From contig JBAXQC010000026.1 of the NCBI GenBank assembly GCA_037131955.1, forward strand, positions 1-34,065: a stretch of DNA of 34,065 nt, in the 5' to 3' direction. Position 1 is the stretch's first letter. Each line of letters opens with the position of its first letter. A program made the translations under genes and the position numbers. The stretch comes from CAIMMJ01 sp037131955. Its GTDB lineage: Bacteria; Bacteroidota; Bacteroidia; UBA4408. Below the pieces are notes generated by a model. It saw only the letters and a list, made by a program, of their open reading frames with translations, was not told the DNA's origin and ran no database searches. Positions 15,825 through 25,452 of the stretch are shown here, piece after piece.

Positions 15825-16040
15825 CATTAATTTTTATTGGATTAATTTTAGTGCATGATTTTTTTAGCGTTTGCAGCGTATTAGTTAAATTGCAAGCCCG
15901 CTAAGAAGTTTAAATTTATTAAAGTTAAACTAATTACAGCCTACAAATTTAGTATAGTGGAATAGGAAAGATTTGATAGCCTACTTCTAAGATGGTTTTA
16001 TAAATGCTACAAAATTTTATTTTAGTTTTACAAAAAAAAC

Positions 16041-17168
16041 TTGTCAGGAATTTACATACATATCCCTTTTTGCCATCAAGCTTGCCATTACTGCGATTTT
16101 TATTTTAGCACTTCAATAAAATCAAAAGAAAAAATAGTTGAACACATTTGCAAAGAATTAGAATTAAGGAAAGATTTTTTTAAAGAAAATTCTAAGATAG
16201 AAACAGTTTATTTTGGAGGAGGAACACCTTCTGTTTTGAACCACAAGGAACTTGAAAGAATTGTTGAAACTCTAGATTTACATTTTGACTTAAGCGAGTT
16301 AAAAGAATTTACATTTGAAATTAACCCAGAAGATGTGAATGACTCTACTATTGAAATTTGGAAGAAAAATAAAATAAATAGATTTAGTTTGGGTCTTCAA
16401 AGTTTTGAGGATGATTTGCTGAAATACCTCAACAGAAAACACACAGGAGAAGATGGAATTGTGGCCATAAATAAAATAAAACAAGCGGGTTTTTCAAATA
16501 TTTCAGTTGACTTAATTTATGGTATTCCGGGACTGAGCATGTTGCGATGGAAAAATCAATTAGAAAAAATAATTGATCTTAGCATACCACATATTTCTGC
16601 GTATTGCCTTACCATTGAGCCCAACACAGTATTTGGGAATCAACTGAAGAAAGGCAAAATTATACCTGTTGATGAAGTTTTGGCTCAGGAACAGTATTTC
16701 TATTTGCACGAATTTTTAGAACAAAATGGATTTGAACACTACGAAATTTCAAATTTTGGGAAACCATATTTTACATCTAAACACAATACTTCTTACTGGA
16801 ATGGCAAGCAATATTTAGGAATAGGACCATCTGCTCATTCGTTTAACGGAGAAAAAAGAATGTGGAATATTTCAAATAATTTTAAGTACATAAAAAGTAT
16901 AGAAAACAATTCTCTTCCCTTAGAGTATGAAACGCTGACTAAAAATCAACAATTGAACGAATACATTCTTACAGGAATTAGAACCAAGTGGGGAATAGAT
17001 TTAAATAAAATAAAGTTAGAAATTTCAAAAAATGAATTTGAGCAATTTAAAAATAAAATAAATAGTTACATACATTCTAATTTATTGAAAATAGAAAATG
17101 ACTGTGCTATTTTATCGATAGAAGGATTTTGGAAAGCAGATGGTATTGCAGGAGATTTATTTCTGTAG
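16041..17168 (+). CDS. hemW: HemW-type radical SAM protein (oxygen-independent coproporphyrinogen oxidase-like)
   Basis: The 375-residue protein has the radical SAM cluster motif C11-x3-C15-x2-C18 in IPFCHQACHYCDFYF, followed by F20 where true HemN has a fourth cysteine; this marks HemW, a heme chaperone, rather than coproporphyrinogen dehydrogenase. YFGGGTPS, SLGLQSF and EISNFGKP are family blocks. The start is TTG: an in-frame stop (16023-16025) and no in-frame ATG precede it, and the MSGIYIHIPF start matches the family. It converges on batE with only five bases between the stops. Confidence 0.9.
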   Translation: MSGIYIHIPFCHQACHYCDFYFSTSIKSKEKIVEHICKELELRKDFFKENSKIETVYFGGGTPSVLNHKELERIVETLDLHFDLSELKEFTFEINPEDVNDSTIEIWKKNKINRFSLGLQSFEDDLLKYLNRKHTGEDGIVAINKIKQAGFSNISVDLIYGIPGLSMLRWKNQLEKIIDLSIPHISAYCLTIEPNTVFGNQLKKGKIIPVDEVLAQEQYFYLHEFLEQNGFEHYEISNFGKPYFTSKHNTSYWNGKQYLGIGPSAHSFNGEKRMWNISNNFKYIKSIENNSLPLEYETLTKNQQLNEYILTGIRTKWGIDLNKIKLEISKNEFEQFKNKINSYIHSNLLKIENDCAILSIEGFWKADGIAGDLFL

Positions 17169-17173
17169 AGAAA

Positions 17174-17941
17174 TTAAATTATTCTAACCTTTATTTTTTT
17201 TATCCAACCTTCATTTCCATTGTTTATTTTTATTTTTAACCAATCCCCATCAACTTCTTTTACTTGAACTGTTGTGCCAATGTGTAAACTAAAAAGGTTC
17301 ATTGAACTTTCATTTGGAGCGCTCATAATGTTTACTACATCTTCATAAATAACCGCTCTTGAATTGTCTTTTGCACTAAAATAATTATTAGAAGAATGAG
17401 TTACAATCAACATAAAAATCATTAGTAAAAAAAAGAATATTCCACTAAAAAAAAATACTCTTTTAGACAATGGATTTTTTGCAAAATAATAAAATAGAAA
17501 AAAAGATACCGAGACAAATGAAATAATAATAGAAATAATTGCCCAAATGTAGGTAGCAAAAAAGCTGATAAATTCTATCCAATAAGTGGCAATGAATAGT
17601 TGTGGAATAGGTTCTATTTTATCTACTATTTTTCCATTTGCAATTTGAAGGTTAAGATTAATGTCTTCGTCATTAGGCTTTAGTTTTTTAGCACGTTCAA
17701 AATATAAAATTGCACCTTCTAAACTGTCTAATTTATATAAACAATTGCCAATATTAAAATACAATTCGGCACTTCTGTAATTTTGAGTTGCAATTTCTAA
17801 GTAAACCTCTTTTGCTTCCTTAAATTTATTCTGAGAATATAAAGCATTTGCCTTTTCAAAATCTGATTTTACGTTAGAAAATGTATTTTTTGTATTCCAA
17901 AAAAACAATAAGGTAACTATGATTACTAAATTCTTTATCAT
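17174..17941 (-). CDS. batE: BatE: TPR and SH3-domain membrane protein
   Basis: Last gene of the Bat cluster, 255 residues. A signal-like N-terminal helix is followed by TPR repeats (about 25-95: FEKANALYSQNKFKEAKEVYLEI, then SAELYFNIGNCLYKLDSLEGAILYFERA), two membrane helices (about 125-150 and 157-178), and a bacterial SH3 domain at the C-terminus (VQVKEVDGDWLKIKINNGNEGWIKK). The ATG overlaps the batD stop by four bases. In Bacteroides fragilis the Bat proteins contribute to oxygen tolerance and appear to form a membrane complex; the biochemical role of BatE is unknown. Confidence 0.88.
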   Translation of the reverse strand: MIKNLVIIVTLLFFWNTKNTFSNVKSDFEKANALYSQNKFKEAKEVYLEIATQNYRSAELYFNIGNCLYKLDSLEGAILYFERAKKLKPNDEDINLNLQIANGKIVDKIEPIPQLFIATYWIEFISFFATYIWAIISIIISFVSVSFFLFYYFAKNPLSKRVFFFSGIFFFLLMIFMLIVTHSSNNYFSAKDNSRAVIYEDVVNIMSAPNESSMNLFSLHIGTTVQVKEVDGDWLKIKINNGNEGWIKKIKVRII

Positions 17942-19785
17942 ACTATATTTTGCTCTATGGTGGATATAATATTTATAGCTTGAGTGTAATCTGTTTGCAT
18001 AGAATTATTGTCTTTTACTTGAGCATATTTTGCAAACTCACATTTTTCTACAATATTTTTTAAATTGTAAATTAACTCAGCATTTGCTCCTCTCTTTTGC
18101 AGTGCTTCAGAAATTTTTTCTTTGTTTAACTCTGAAACTGGTATTAACAGTTTTGCTGATAAAAAACCATCTAACGCATTTAAAATTTCTTTGTAAAATA
18201 ATTCATGATTATTTTCAGACAAATGAGCACTTGCTAGTTTTAACTGATTCTGTGCTTTTTTAATTGCCATTTTTTGCTTATATTCTATTGTTCCTCCATT
18301 TCTATTTTTGATTGATTGCATAGCAACAAAACTTGAAAAACCAATAAAAGGCATAAACAATAATATCCAGAAAAAAATACTTCCATAAAAAGGTTCAGAA
18401 AAACTAGTTAAGTCTGTTTTAGTTTTTATATATCTTATGTCGTTTCCCAGTAATTTAACGTCTTCTTTGTTGGTATTGTAAGAAGAAATTATTGGATTTG
18501 CTGAGTTATTTGAAGAAGTTCCTCGTTCTACTTCTAACTTAAAATCAGGAGTTTTAAGTGTAACATAATTTCCTTTTTCCGGATCAAAATAAGTAAATGG
18601 AGCAGATTCTAAAGCATACTTTCCGGGATTTCGTGGAATAAATAAATAATCGAAACTTCTCTTGCCCGATAAGCCGCTGGATGTGGTGGAAATTTTATCG
18701 GTAGATTTAGCATCATACATTTCTATATCAGAAGGTGCTTTAATTTTTAGAGGTTCCAATAATTTTAAATTTCCTCTTCCAGAAATAGTAACAATTAAAT
18801 TTCCGGCATCATTAGATTTCAGTTTTAAATTGCTTGGCTTAATATTTACCTCCATAGAAAAATCTCCAACAGCACCTTTAAAACTTTCGGGTTTGTTTTT
18901 TTCTGGCAAGGGCAACACCTCTATTTTTATAGGCTTGGAGCTTATGCTAACTTTTACATCTTTGTAACTTCCAAAACCACCCATATTAAAAAATTGTTCA
19001 AAGGGATCATTAGACCTGTTTTTATTTTTTATTCTTGTTACCACATCCATTACAAGGGGGTCCACCGAGAGAGAACCGGAATGTTGAGGAATTAATATTG
19101 CTTTTTTTATTTCTGCAACTTGATATTGTAATCCATCGATATTTTCTTGTTTAAATTCTGCTTGTCTGTTTCCAGATAGAATTTCTTCGCTCCAAAAACC
19201 ATTAAAAACAGGCAATTTTGTTGCTGCGTTGTCTAAAATATTTATTCGAGTATAAACTTTATAACTTACAATAATTTGCTCACCCACATAAGCTCTACTT
19301 TTGCTTGTTACTGTTCTAATAAATAAATTATTACCTAAGTCGTACTCGTCTGAATTATTTTGCTGATTAGAATTTCCTCTTTGATTTTGCCCGTAGTTTG
19401 ATTGCGGAGCATTGCCTTTTGCCACTTCAATTACAATTGGTTTTGATGTATATGTTTTTCCTCCTGAATTTATACTTGCAGCTCCTATGGTAAACTTGCC
19501 TTCGCTTTTTGCTGCCAAATAATACGTGAATGAAATTTGTTGAGACATGCTTCCATTTATGAAACTCATATTGGTAGATTGATTTGGACCACTGTAAACA
19601 TTAAAATCGTTTAAAGAGGGAGCTCTAAAACTGGAACCATTTGTATTTAGAGAAAAGGTCAATACAAACTGCTCACCTACACATACTCTATTTTTATTGA
19701 CAGAGGCTGTTAACTCTTGTGCAAATAAATCTAACGTTAATAGATTTACGAACACTAAAAAAATAAAAATAATTTTCTTATTCAT
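17938..19785 (-). CDS. batD: BatD: aerotolerance-associated envelope protein
   Basis: A 615-residue protein with a signal peptide (ending near LFAQE, residue 23), a long periplasmic part with repeated immunoglobulin-like segments (TASVNKNRVCVGEQFVLTFSLN at the start; AYVGEQIIVSYKVY; the GRGNLKLLEPLKIKAPSDIEMYD block), one membrane helix at about 463-487 and a cytoplasmic helical tail of about 125 residues. This is the BatD architecture. It follows batC by 16 bases and overlaps batE. Function as in BatE: membrane complex with the VWA proteins, mechanism unknown. Confidence 0.9.
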   Translation of the reverse strand: MNKKIIFIFLVFVNLLTLDLFAQELTASVNKNRVCVGEQFVLTFSLNTNGSSFRAPSLNDFNVYSGPNQSTNMSFINGSMSQQISFTYYLAAKSEGKFTIGAASINSGGKTYTSKPIVIEVAKGNAPQSNYGQNQRGNSNQQNNSDEYDLGNNLFIRTVTSKSRAYVGEQIIVSYKVYTRINILDNAATKLPVFNGFWSEEILSGNRQAEFKQENIDGLQYQVAEIKKAILIPQHSGSLSVDPLVMDVVTRIKNKNRSNDPFEQFFNMGGFGSYKDVKVSISSKPIKIEVLPLPEKNKPESFKGAVGDFSMEVNIKPSNLKLKSNDAGNLIVTISGRGNLKLLEPLKIKAPSDIEMYDAKSTDKISTTSSGLSGKRSFDYLFIPRNPGKYALESAPFTYFDPEKGNYVTLKTPDFKLEVERGTSSNNSANPIISSYNTNKEDVKLLGNDIRYIKTKTDLTSFSEPFYGSIFFWILLFMPFIGFSSFVAMQSIKNRNGGTIEYKQKMAIKKAQNQLKLASAHLSENNHELFYKEILNALDGFLSAKLLIPVSELNKEKISEALQKRGANAELIYNLKNIVEKCEFAKYAQVKDNNSMQTDYTQAINIISTIEQNIV

Positions 19786-19801
19786 TATTTATACATTGTT
19801 T

Positions 19802-20515
19802 TTACCAGTCTTTTTCTACTTGAGCTTTTCCGGCAAATGCTTTTTTCTTTTTCATTTTTTCGTTTAGCTCTTTCTCTTTGTTTGCAATAGCACTTAACAA
19901 TTGTTCAGCTTCCTCTTTACTCATTTTTCCTTTGTTTTGCTGAGCTTGCTGTTCCTGATTTTTATCCTTGTCTTTATTGTCTTTGTTTTTATCGGAGTTC
20001 TGTTGCTGCTCTTTTTTATCTTGATTTTGTTTTTTATCGTCCTTTTTTTGCTTATCCTTTTTTTGCTCTTGCTTTTGCTTTTTAAGTTTCTCCAAGGCAT
20101 AAGACATATTGTACCTCGATTTCTTTTCTTCAGGGTTGAGGCGTAATGAATTTTTGTAAGCCTCAATACTTTCTTCGTATTTTTTATCTTGCAACAAAGC
20201 ATTGCCGTAGTTGTGCCAAGAATTTGATTTTAGTTCATTGTCTTTTGTGCTTTCTGCAATCTCTTTGAACAACTGTGCCGACTCGTTGTACTTCTTTTGT
20301 TTATACAAAGCATCTCCCAAATTAAATTTTGCCTCTTCGGGATTTTCTTTCTTTTCTGTACTTTCCTTGTAAAGTTTCTCTGCTTTTTTAAAATCTTTAT
20401 TTTTGTAAGCTTCGTTTCCTTTTTTTATTATTCCACCGTATGAGTTTTGAGAATAACTAAACTCAACAAATAAAATTAAAGCGAAAAGAAAACTAAGTTT
20501 TATTAATTTTTTCAT
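19802..20515 (-). CDS. batC: BatC: exported TPR protein with lysine/glutamine-rich tail
   Basis: From the ATG at 20515 the protein has 237 residues: a signal peptide (MKKLIKLSFLFALILFVEFSYS), TPR repeats to about residue 145 (GNEAYKNKDFKKAEKLYKES; FNLGDALYKQKKYNESAQLF; NYGNALLQDKKYEESIEAY), then about 50 residues almost entirely Lys, Gln, Asp, Glu and Asn, and a conserved end (KAFAGKAQVEKDW). An in-frame ATG eight codons upstream (20539) would overlap batB and spoil the signal peptide; the chosen ATG begins one base after the batB stop. The charged stretch is a low-complexity linker. Confidence 0.88.
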   Translation of the reverse strand: MKKLIKLSFLFALILFVEFSYSQNSYGGIIKKGNEAYKNKDFKKAEKLYKESTEKKENPEEAKFNLGDALYKQKKYNESAQLFKEIAESTKDNELKSNSWHNYGNALLQDKKYEESIEAYKNSLRLNPEEKKSRYNMSYALEKLKKQKQEQKKDKQKKDDKKQNQDKKEQQQNSDKNKDNKDKDKNQEQQAQQNKGKMSKEEAEQLLSAIANKEKELNEKMKKKKAFAGKAQVEKDW

Positions 20516-20516
20516 A

Positions 20517-21560
20517 TTACTCTTCCTTTTTCGATTCAAACAAATTTAATTTATCCCACCAAACACTTCTTTTTTCTGAAGTAAAAAATTCTAGCAAAAG
20601 CAATAAAAAGGCAGGAAACAAAAACCAATGGTATTTACTGTCGTAATCCGAAAAAAGTTTGGCTGCATATTCTTTCTTTTGCATTTTTCCTATCTGCTCA
20701 ATAATTCTTGGCAAGGCGCTTCCGGTATTATCATCTCTTACATACAATCCTTTTCCGGTGGCGGAAATTTGTTGCAGCATTGTTTCGTTTAATTTTGTAA
20801 TTACAGTATTGCCTTCTGAATCTCTTTTGTAGCCCAATAGTTTGTTGCCTTGCATTTCTGGAATTGGAACACCTACTGCAGAACCCATTCCTATGCAATG
20901 AACGGCAATACCTGCATCTACAGCTCTTGAAGCAGCACCCAAAGCATCGTCTTCAAAATTTTCGCCATCTGTGATTAAAATAATTGCTTTTTTTGTATCG
21001 TCTTTTTTATCAAACGATTCTACACATTTATCTATTGCAGCTCCAATTGCAGTTCCTTGAACAGGAATAATATTGTGGTCTATTTGATCTAAGAATAATT
21101 TTGCTGCTCCATAATCAGTTGTAATTGGCAATTGAACATAAGCTTCACCTCCAAACACTACTAATCCTATTTTATCACTCTCTATCCTTTCTAAATATCT
21201 AAAAATTTCTCTTTTAGCATGTTCCAATCGTGTAGGCAATAAATCCTGTGCTTTCATGCTATTTGATAAATCTAAAGCAATCATAATATCTACGCCTTCA
21301 CCTTTAACCTCGGTAAGTTTAGCACCTAACAGTGGATTTGCCATAGTAAAAATTATAAACAAAACGGCCAATGTAAACGTTAGAAATTTTAAGAAAGGTT
21401 TCACTTTAGATTTTTCGGGAGAGAGCGCTTGAACTAAACTCATATCAATAAATTCTGATAATTTTTTTTGAGCTGTTTTTTTTAATACAAACCACAAAAA
21501 CCATACAAGCGGAATTACAAAAATCAAATAAAGAAAATTTGGGTTTTCGAATTTAAACAT
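20517..21560 (-). CDS. batB: BatB: von Willebrand factor A domain membrane protein
   Basis: A 347-residue VWA protein with N-terminal membrane helices (about 8-27 and 57-77), a VWA domain (about 90-300) and a C-terminal helix (about 312-330). The metal-binding MIDAS sequence D97-L-S99-N-S101 is intact and ILITDGENFED carries the later aspartate. The VWA domain should face the periplasm between helices. It pairs with BatA, three bases upstream, and the two are paralogues. Co-transcribed with all the Bat genes. Confidence 0.92.
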   Translation of the reverse strand: MFKFENPNFLYLIFVIPLVWFLWFVLKKTAQKKLSEFIDMSLVQALSPEKSKVKPFLKFLTFTLAVLFIIFTMANPLLGAKLTEVKGEGVDIMIALDLSNSMKAQDLLPTRLEHAKREIFRYLERIESDKIGLVVFGGEAYVQLPITTDYGAAKLFLDQIDHNIIPVQGTAIGAAIDKCVESFDKKDDTKKAIILITDGENFEDDALGAASRAVDAGIAVHCIGMGSAVGVPIPEMQGNKLLGYKRDSEGNTVITKLNETMLQQISATGKGLYVRDDNTGSALPRIIEQIGKMQKKEYAAKLFSDYDSKYHWFLFPAFLLLLLEFFTSEKRSVWWDKLNLFESKKEE

Positions 21561-21563
21561 TGC

Positions 21564-22571
21564 TTAAATAGATGATTTTAAATAAAAGTTTTTTACAATA
21601 AATTCTAGTATCAACAGTGCACCTGCCAGCCAAACAAAGGGATAAAACCACTCTGATTTTTTAGTATATTTTCTTTCCTCGACAATTGTTTTTTCCATTT
21701 TATCAATTTCTTGGTAAATTTTTGACAAACTTTCTTTGTTGGTAGCTCTAAAGTATTTACCTCCTGTAGTGTTTGCTATTTTCTTTAAAACAGGTTCATC
21801 AATATCACATTTCACATATTCGTAAATGTACTCTCCGTTTGGATACATTGCTACTGGTGAATATGCCATGCCTAATGTTCCTACACCAATTGTATAAATT
21901 CTAATTCCAAACGGTTTTGAGGCTTCCGCAGCTAACTCTGGAGAAACATTTCCTGCATTATTTACACCATCTGTTAGCAAAATAATTACTTTACTTTTTG
22001 CTTTGCTATCTTTTATTCTAGAAATTGCATTTGCCAAACCCAAGCCAATAGCTGTTCCCTCGGCCAACATGCCAGTTTTTGTTTTTGAAAAAACATTTTT
22101 TACAACTGAATGGTCCGATGTTAGTGGACACTGCGTAAAACTCTCTCCACTAAAAATTACCAAGCCAATTCTGTCATTTGGTCTTCCATCAATAAAATCC
22201 ATTGCCACATCCTGTGCGGCCTTTAATCTGTTGGGTTTTAAATCTTGTGCAAGCATAGAAGGAGATATGTCTTGTGCCAACATAATATCTATTCCTTCTG
22301 TTTTTATATTTTGCCACGATTTGCTGGATTGCGGACGAGCCAAAGCAATAATGATCGATGAAATTGTAATTATTCTTAAAAAAAATGGCAAATGCCTTAA
22401 TCTTTCTTTTGTGGTTTTTGGAATTTCATTCAATGAGGAATAACCAGAAAAGAGCAAAGAGGGGCTATTGTTTTTTTCTTTATAAAAATACCAAACAGCT
22501 ATTAGTGGAACAATAAATAGAATATACAAAAACCATTTATGAGCAAAAGTAATGTGAGAGATAAATTCCAT
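21564..22571 (-). CDS. batA: BatA: von Willebrand factor A domain membrane protein
   Basis: A 335-residue paralogue of BatB with the same plan: two N-terminal helices (about 13-30 and 62-78), a VWA domain with intact MIDAS D101-I-S103-P-S105, IILLTDGVNNAG, and a C-terminal helix (about 310-328). It begins with ATG overlapping the stop of the upstream BatD-like gene by one base (TAATG). BatA in Bacteroides fragilis gave the family its aerotolerance name; later work in other phyla found the oxygen phenotype to vary, so the exact role is open. Confidence 0.92.
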   Translation of the reverse strand: MEFISHITFAHKWFLYILFIVPLIAVWYFYKEKNNSPSLLFSGYSSLNEIPKTTKERLRHLPFFLRIITISSIIIALARPQSSKSWQNIKTEGIDIMLAQDISPSMLAQDLKPNRLKAAQDVAMDFIDGRPNDRIGLVIFSGESFTQCPLTSDHSVVKNVFSKTKTGMLAEGTAIGLGLANAISRIKDSKAKSKVIILLTDGVNNAGNVSPELAAEASKPFGIRIYTIGVGTLGMAYSPVAMYPNGEYIYEYVKCDIDEPVLKKIANTTGGKYFRATNKESLSKIYQEIDKMEKTIVEERKYTKKSEWFYPFVWLAGALLILEFIVKNFYLKSSI

Positions 22572-23545
22572 TATATTTTATCTGTATTTGGTTTTATAGG
22601 TTCCACAAATTCTTTTGTATTCTCTACAAACAATATTGCATTGTTTATGCTTTGTTCATTTTCTGCTGCAATTGGAATTTCTTTTGCAAACTTTACCATG
22701 TCGCTCAAAAACAACACTTGTTTTAATTTTGCTTTAGAATCAGAATCTATACTTACGGTTTTTAAAGAAATAATTATTTCTTCTGTGGTTAATTCCATTG
22801 CAAATAGTCCGTATCTTTTTTCCAGATATTCCCTAAGAATTTCTGATAATATACTATGAAATTCTTTAAACGCTCCGTTTTTCCAGATGGCTTCTTCTTT
22901 TAATTTATTTAATGCAGCCAGAGCCAAAACATGTGCAGGAATAATCTCTTTTACTTTAGGTGTTTCAATTTTAGGCTTATTTTTTTGTGATTTATTGTAA
23001 AAATAAAATGCAATAAGTGCTGCAATAATCAATAATATCCACCAATAAGATTTTACATAATCCCACCAAGGAATTTTTGCTGCAATTGGTCCTCTTATAT
23101 CTTTTATGGCAAGAGTTGTATCTACCGGAACAACAGAAACTCCAAACAACAAAGCTTGTGTTGCATATTTTTTATTGTTGGATTTATCTAAAAATTCTAA
23201 GGGTGGAATGGCAAAATATCCTGTATCAAAACTTGCAATTTCTATGCTCTGCCTAAGAGTAATTTCTTTGCCTTGAGTATTTCTTACTGTGTCTATTTTT
23301 GAGATACTTCTTATTTCTATTTTTGAGGTGATGGTATCTTTTAGAATTGGAAACTGAAATTTTGTTCCTTCTGTTATGTTTGCTCTTAAATTTAATTTAG
23401 CAGTTTGCCCAATAAAAACTTTTTGTTTGTCTAAATTAGCATCAACACTTACCTGAGCAAAAAGAAAATTAGGCAAAAAAAATGCAAAAAGAAATAATGC
23501 CTTTATTAAACTAAATTTACAATATGTTTTGCTAAACGTGTTCAT
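22571..23545 (-). CDS. BatD-like exported membrane protein of the bat operon
   Basis: The 324-residue protein has a signal peptide (ending FLFAQ, residue 31), one immunoglobulin-like domain resembling the BatD N-terminus (SVDANLDKQKVFIGQTAKLNLR), a single membrane helix at about 168-184 and a cytoplasmic helical tail with ALAALNKLKEEAIWK and EILREYLEKRYG. This layout recurs in bat clusters between DUF58 and batA and is usually left as hypothetical. It overlaps batA by one base and follows DUF58 by two. By position it belongs to the same complex; that is inference. Confidence 0.75.
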   Translation of the reverse strand: MNTFSKTYCKFSLIKALFLFAFFLPNFLFAQVSVDANLDKQKVFIGQTAKLNLRANITEGTKFQFPILKDTITSKIEIRSISKIDTVRNTQGKEITLRQSIEIASFDTGYFAIPPLEFLDKSNNKKYATQALLFGVSVVPVDTTLAIKDIRGPIAAKIPWWDYVKSYWWILLIIAALIAFYFYNKSQKNKPKIETPKVKEIIPAHVLALAALNKLKEEAIWKNGAFKEFHSILSEILREYLEKRYGLFAMELTTEEIIISLKTVSIDSDSKAKLKQVLFLSDMVKFAKEIPIAAENEQSINNAILFVENTKEFVEPIKPNTDKI

Positions 23546-23547
23546 TG

Positions 23548-24420
23548 TTATTTTGCTCCCCTCCTTTTAAACAATGTCATTAATGGCTTAACGTATGAAT
23601 CTCTGGTGTTTATTTGACAAAAATCTGTTCCAGTAGAAGTAACTAGCTTATTAAAATACGATTCAGCTTTTGACTTCATTTCAAAAAAATGTTTTTTAAC
23701 TTTTGCATCAGATGTATCAACAAATCTTTCATTGCCTGTTTCGGGGTCTTTAAATTTTACCAAACCTAAGTCTGCCCAATTTTGCTCATTACGGTCTTTA
23801 ATTTTCATCACCACCAAATCGTGCTTTTTGCTGGTTACCTTAAAAGCGTCGTCGTAGTTAGAATCATTAAAATCCGAAATTAAAAAAATTGTACTTCTTT
23901 TTTTAATTAATGTATTTAAAAACTTTAAGGCATCGCCAATGTTTGTTCCGTTGTTCTTTGGAACAAAATCAATTAGTTCTCTAATAATAAATAATACATG
24001 ACTTTTGCCTTTTTTTGGTGGAATGAATTTTTCTATTTTATCAGAAAAAAAAAGTACTCCCACTTTATCGTTGTTGGTAATTGTGCTAAATGCTAAGGTT
24101 GCACACAATTCTGTGATTAAATCTTTTTTCAATTGAACTTCCGTACCAAAATTTTCTGAGCCACTTACGTCCACCACCAACATCACAGTCATTTCTCTTT
24201 CCTCTTCGTAAACTTTTATAAATGGATGATTAAATCTGGCGGTAACATTCCAATCTATGGTACGAATATCATCGCCGGGCTGGTATTCTCTTACCTCCGA
24301 AAATGCCATTCCCCTTCCTTTAAAGGCACTATGATACTCACCAGAAAACAATTGGTTGCTAAGTCCCTTTGATTTAATTTCAATCTTCCTTAGCTTTTTA
24401 ATTAAATCAACTGTTGCCAC
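23548..24420 (-). CDS. DUF58 (VWA-like) protein
   Basis: A 290-residue cytoplasmic protein of the DUF58 family, nearly always encoded beside MoxR ATPases. The signature is EYQPGDDIRTIDWNVTAR at residues 45-62, and a VWA-like start VVDVSGS (82-88) keeps a MIDAS-type D84-x-S86-x-S88. DUF58 proteins are thought to act with the MoxR ATPase in assembling or activating a membrane complex. It lies 19 bases after moxR and 2 before the BatD-like gene. Confidence 0.88.
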   Translation of the reverse strand: MATVDLIKKLRKIEIKSKGLSNQLFSGEYHSAFKGRGMAFSEVREYQPGDDIRTIDWNVTARFNHPFIKVYEEEREMTVMLVVDVSGSENFGTEVQLKKDLITELCATLAFSTITNNDKVGVLFFSDKIEKFIPPKKGKSHVLFIIRELIDFVPKNNGTNIGDALKFLNTLIKKRSTIFLISDFNDSNYDDAFKVTSKKHDLVVMKIKDRNEQNWADLGLVKFKDPETGNERFVDTSDAKVKKHFFEMKSKAESYFNKLVTSTGTDFCQINTRDSYVKPLMTLFKRRGAK

Positions 24421-24439
24421 AATTCTTTATTTTAAAATG

Positions 24440-25438
24440 CTATGGAACTTCTACTGTATTTAAAATTTCTGTGATGATTTCTTCTACCTTCACATTTTCT
24501 GCTTCGGCCTCATAAGTAAGTCCAATTCTATGCCTTAACACATCATGGCAAATTGCTCTTACATCTTCTGGAATAACATAGCCACGACGTTTGATAAATG
24601 CATAGGCTTTTGCTGCCAATGCTAAATTTATGCTTGCCCTTGGTGAACCTCCAAATGAAATTAAACCAGAAAATTTTTGCAATTTATATTGCGATGGAAA
24701 ACGAGTTGCAAAAACAATATCAACAATATATTGCTCAATTTTTTCGTCCATGTAAACCTCTCTTACTAATTTTCTTGCATTAAGAATTTCTTCGGGTTTG
24801 ATGATGGAAGAAATAGTATTTTTTACAATACTTAAATTCTGACGTATGATTTTTTTCTCTTCTTCTTTGTTGGGATAATTTACAACAACTTTAAGCATAA
24901 ACCTATCCACTTGTGCTTCGGGCAAAGGATATGTTCCTTCTTGCTCAATTGGATTTTGAGTAGCCAATACCAAAAATGGTTCTGGCAATTTATAGGTTTG
25001 TTCTCCAATAGTAACTTGTCTTTCTTGCATGGCTTCTAACAAAGCACTTTGCACTTTTGCAGGCGCTCTATTTATCTCATCGGCCAATACAAAATTAGAA
25101 AATATAGGTCCTTTTTTTACAGAGAATTCTTCCTTTTTCTGGCTGTAAATCATTGTTCCTAATAAATCGGCAGGCAATAAATCTGGCGTGAATTGTATTC
25201 TACTAAATTTAGCATCTATGGCAGATGCCAATGAATTTATTGCAAGTGTTTTTGCCAATCCGGGAACACCTTCTAGTAAAATATGTCCGTTAGATAGCAA
25301 GGCAATAAGCAAACGTTCTACCATTTGCTTTTGACCAATAATGGTTTTTTCTAACTCAAGATTTAATAAATCTACAAAAGCACTTTCACGTTGAAGCTTT
25401 TCGTTTAGTTCTTTGATGTCGGTAATAGTTGTTTCCAT
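24440..25438 (-). CDS. MoxR-family AAA+ ATPase
   Basis: The 332-residue AAA+ protein has Walker A GVPGLAKT (57-64), Walker B FVLADE (116-121) followed by INRAPAKVQSALLEAMQERQ, ATQNPIEQEGTYPLPEAQVDRF with the arginine finger region, and the sensor 2 helix bundle near SPRASINLALAAKAYA. This is the MoxR class, chaperone-like ATPases that work with VWA proteins. It heads the moxR-DUF58-bat operon of eight genes. A TATTTTTG element 15 bases upstream of its ATG is the probable promoter. Confidence 0.93.
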   Translation of the reverse strand: METTITDIKELNEKLQRESAFVDLLNLELEKTIIGQKQMVERLLIALLSNGHILLEGVPGLAKTLAINSLASAIDAKFSRIQFTPDLLPADLLGTMIYSQKKEEFSVKKGPIFSNFVLADEINRAPAKVQSALLEAMQERQVTIGEQTYKLPEPFLVLATQNPIEQEGTYPLPEAQVDRFMLKVVVNYPNKEEEKKIIRQNLSIVKNTISSIIKPEEILNARKLVREVYMDEKIEQYIVDIVFATRFPSQYKLQKFSGLISFGGSPRASINLALAAKAYAFIKRRGYVIPEDVRAICHDVLRHRIGLTYEAEAENVKVEEIITEILNTVEVP

Positions 25439-25452
25439 AAATTTAAGTTGAG

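Noticed and set aside
22003..22443. 146-codon plus-strand frame opposite batA
   Set aside because: Antisense to the VWA domain of BatA, with no promoter or recognisable domain.
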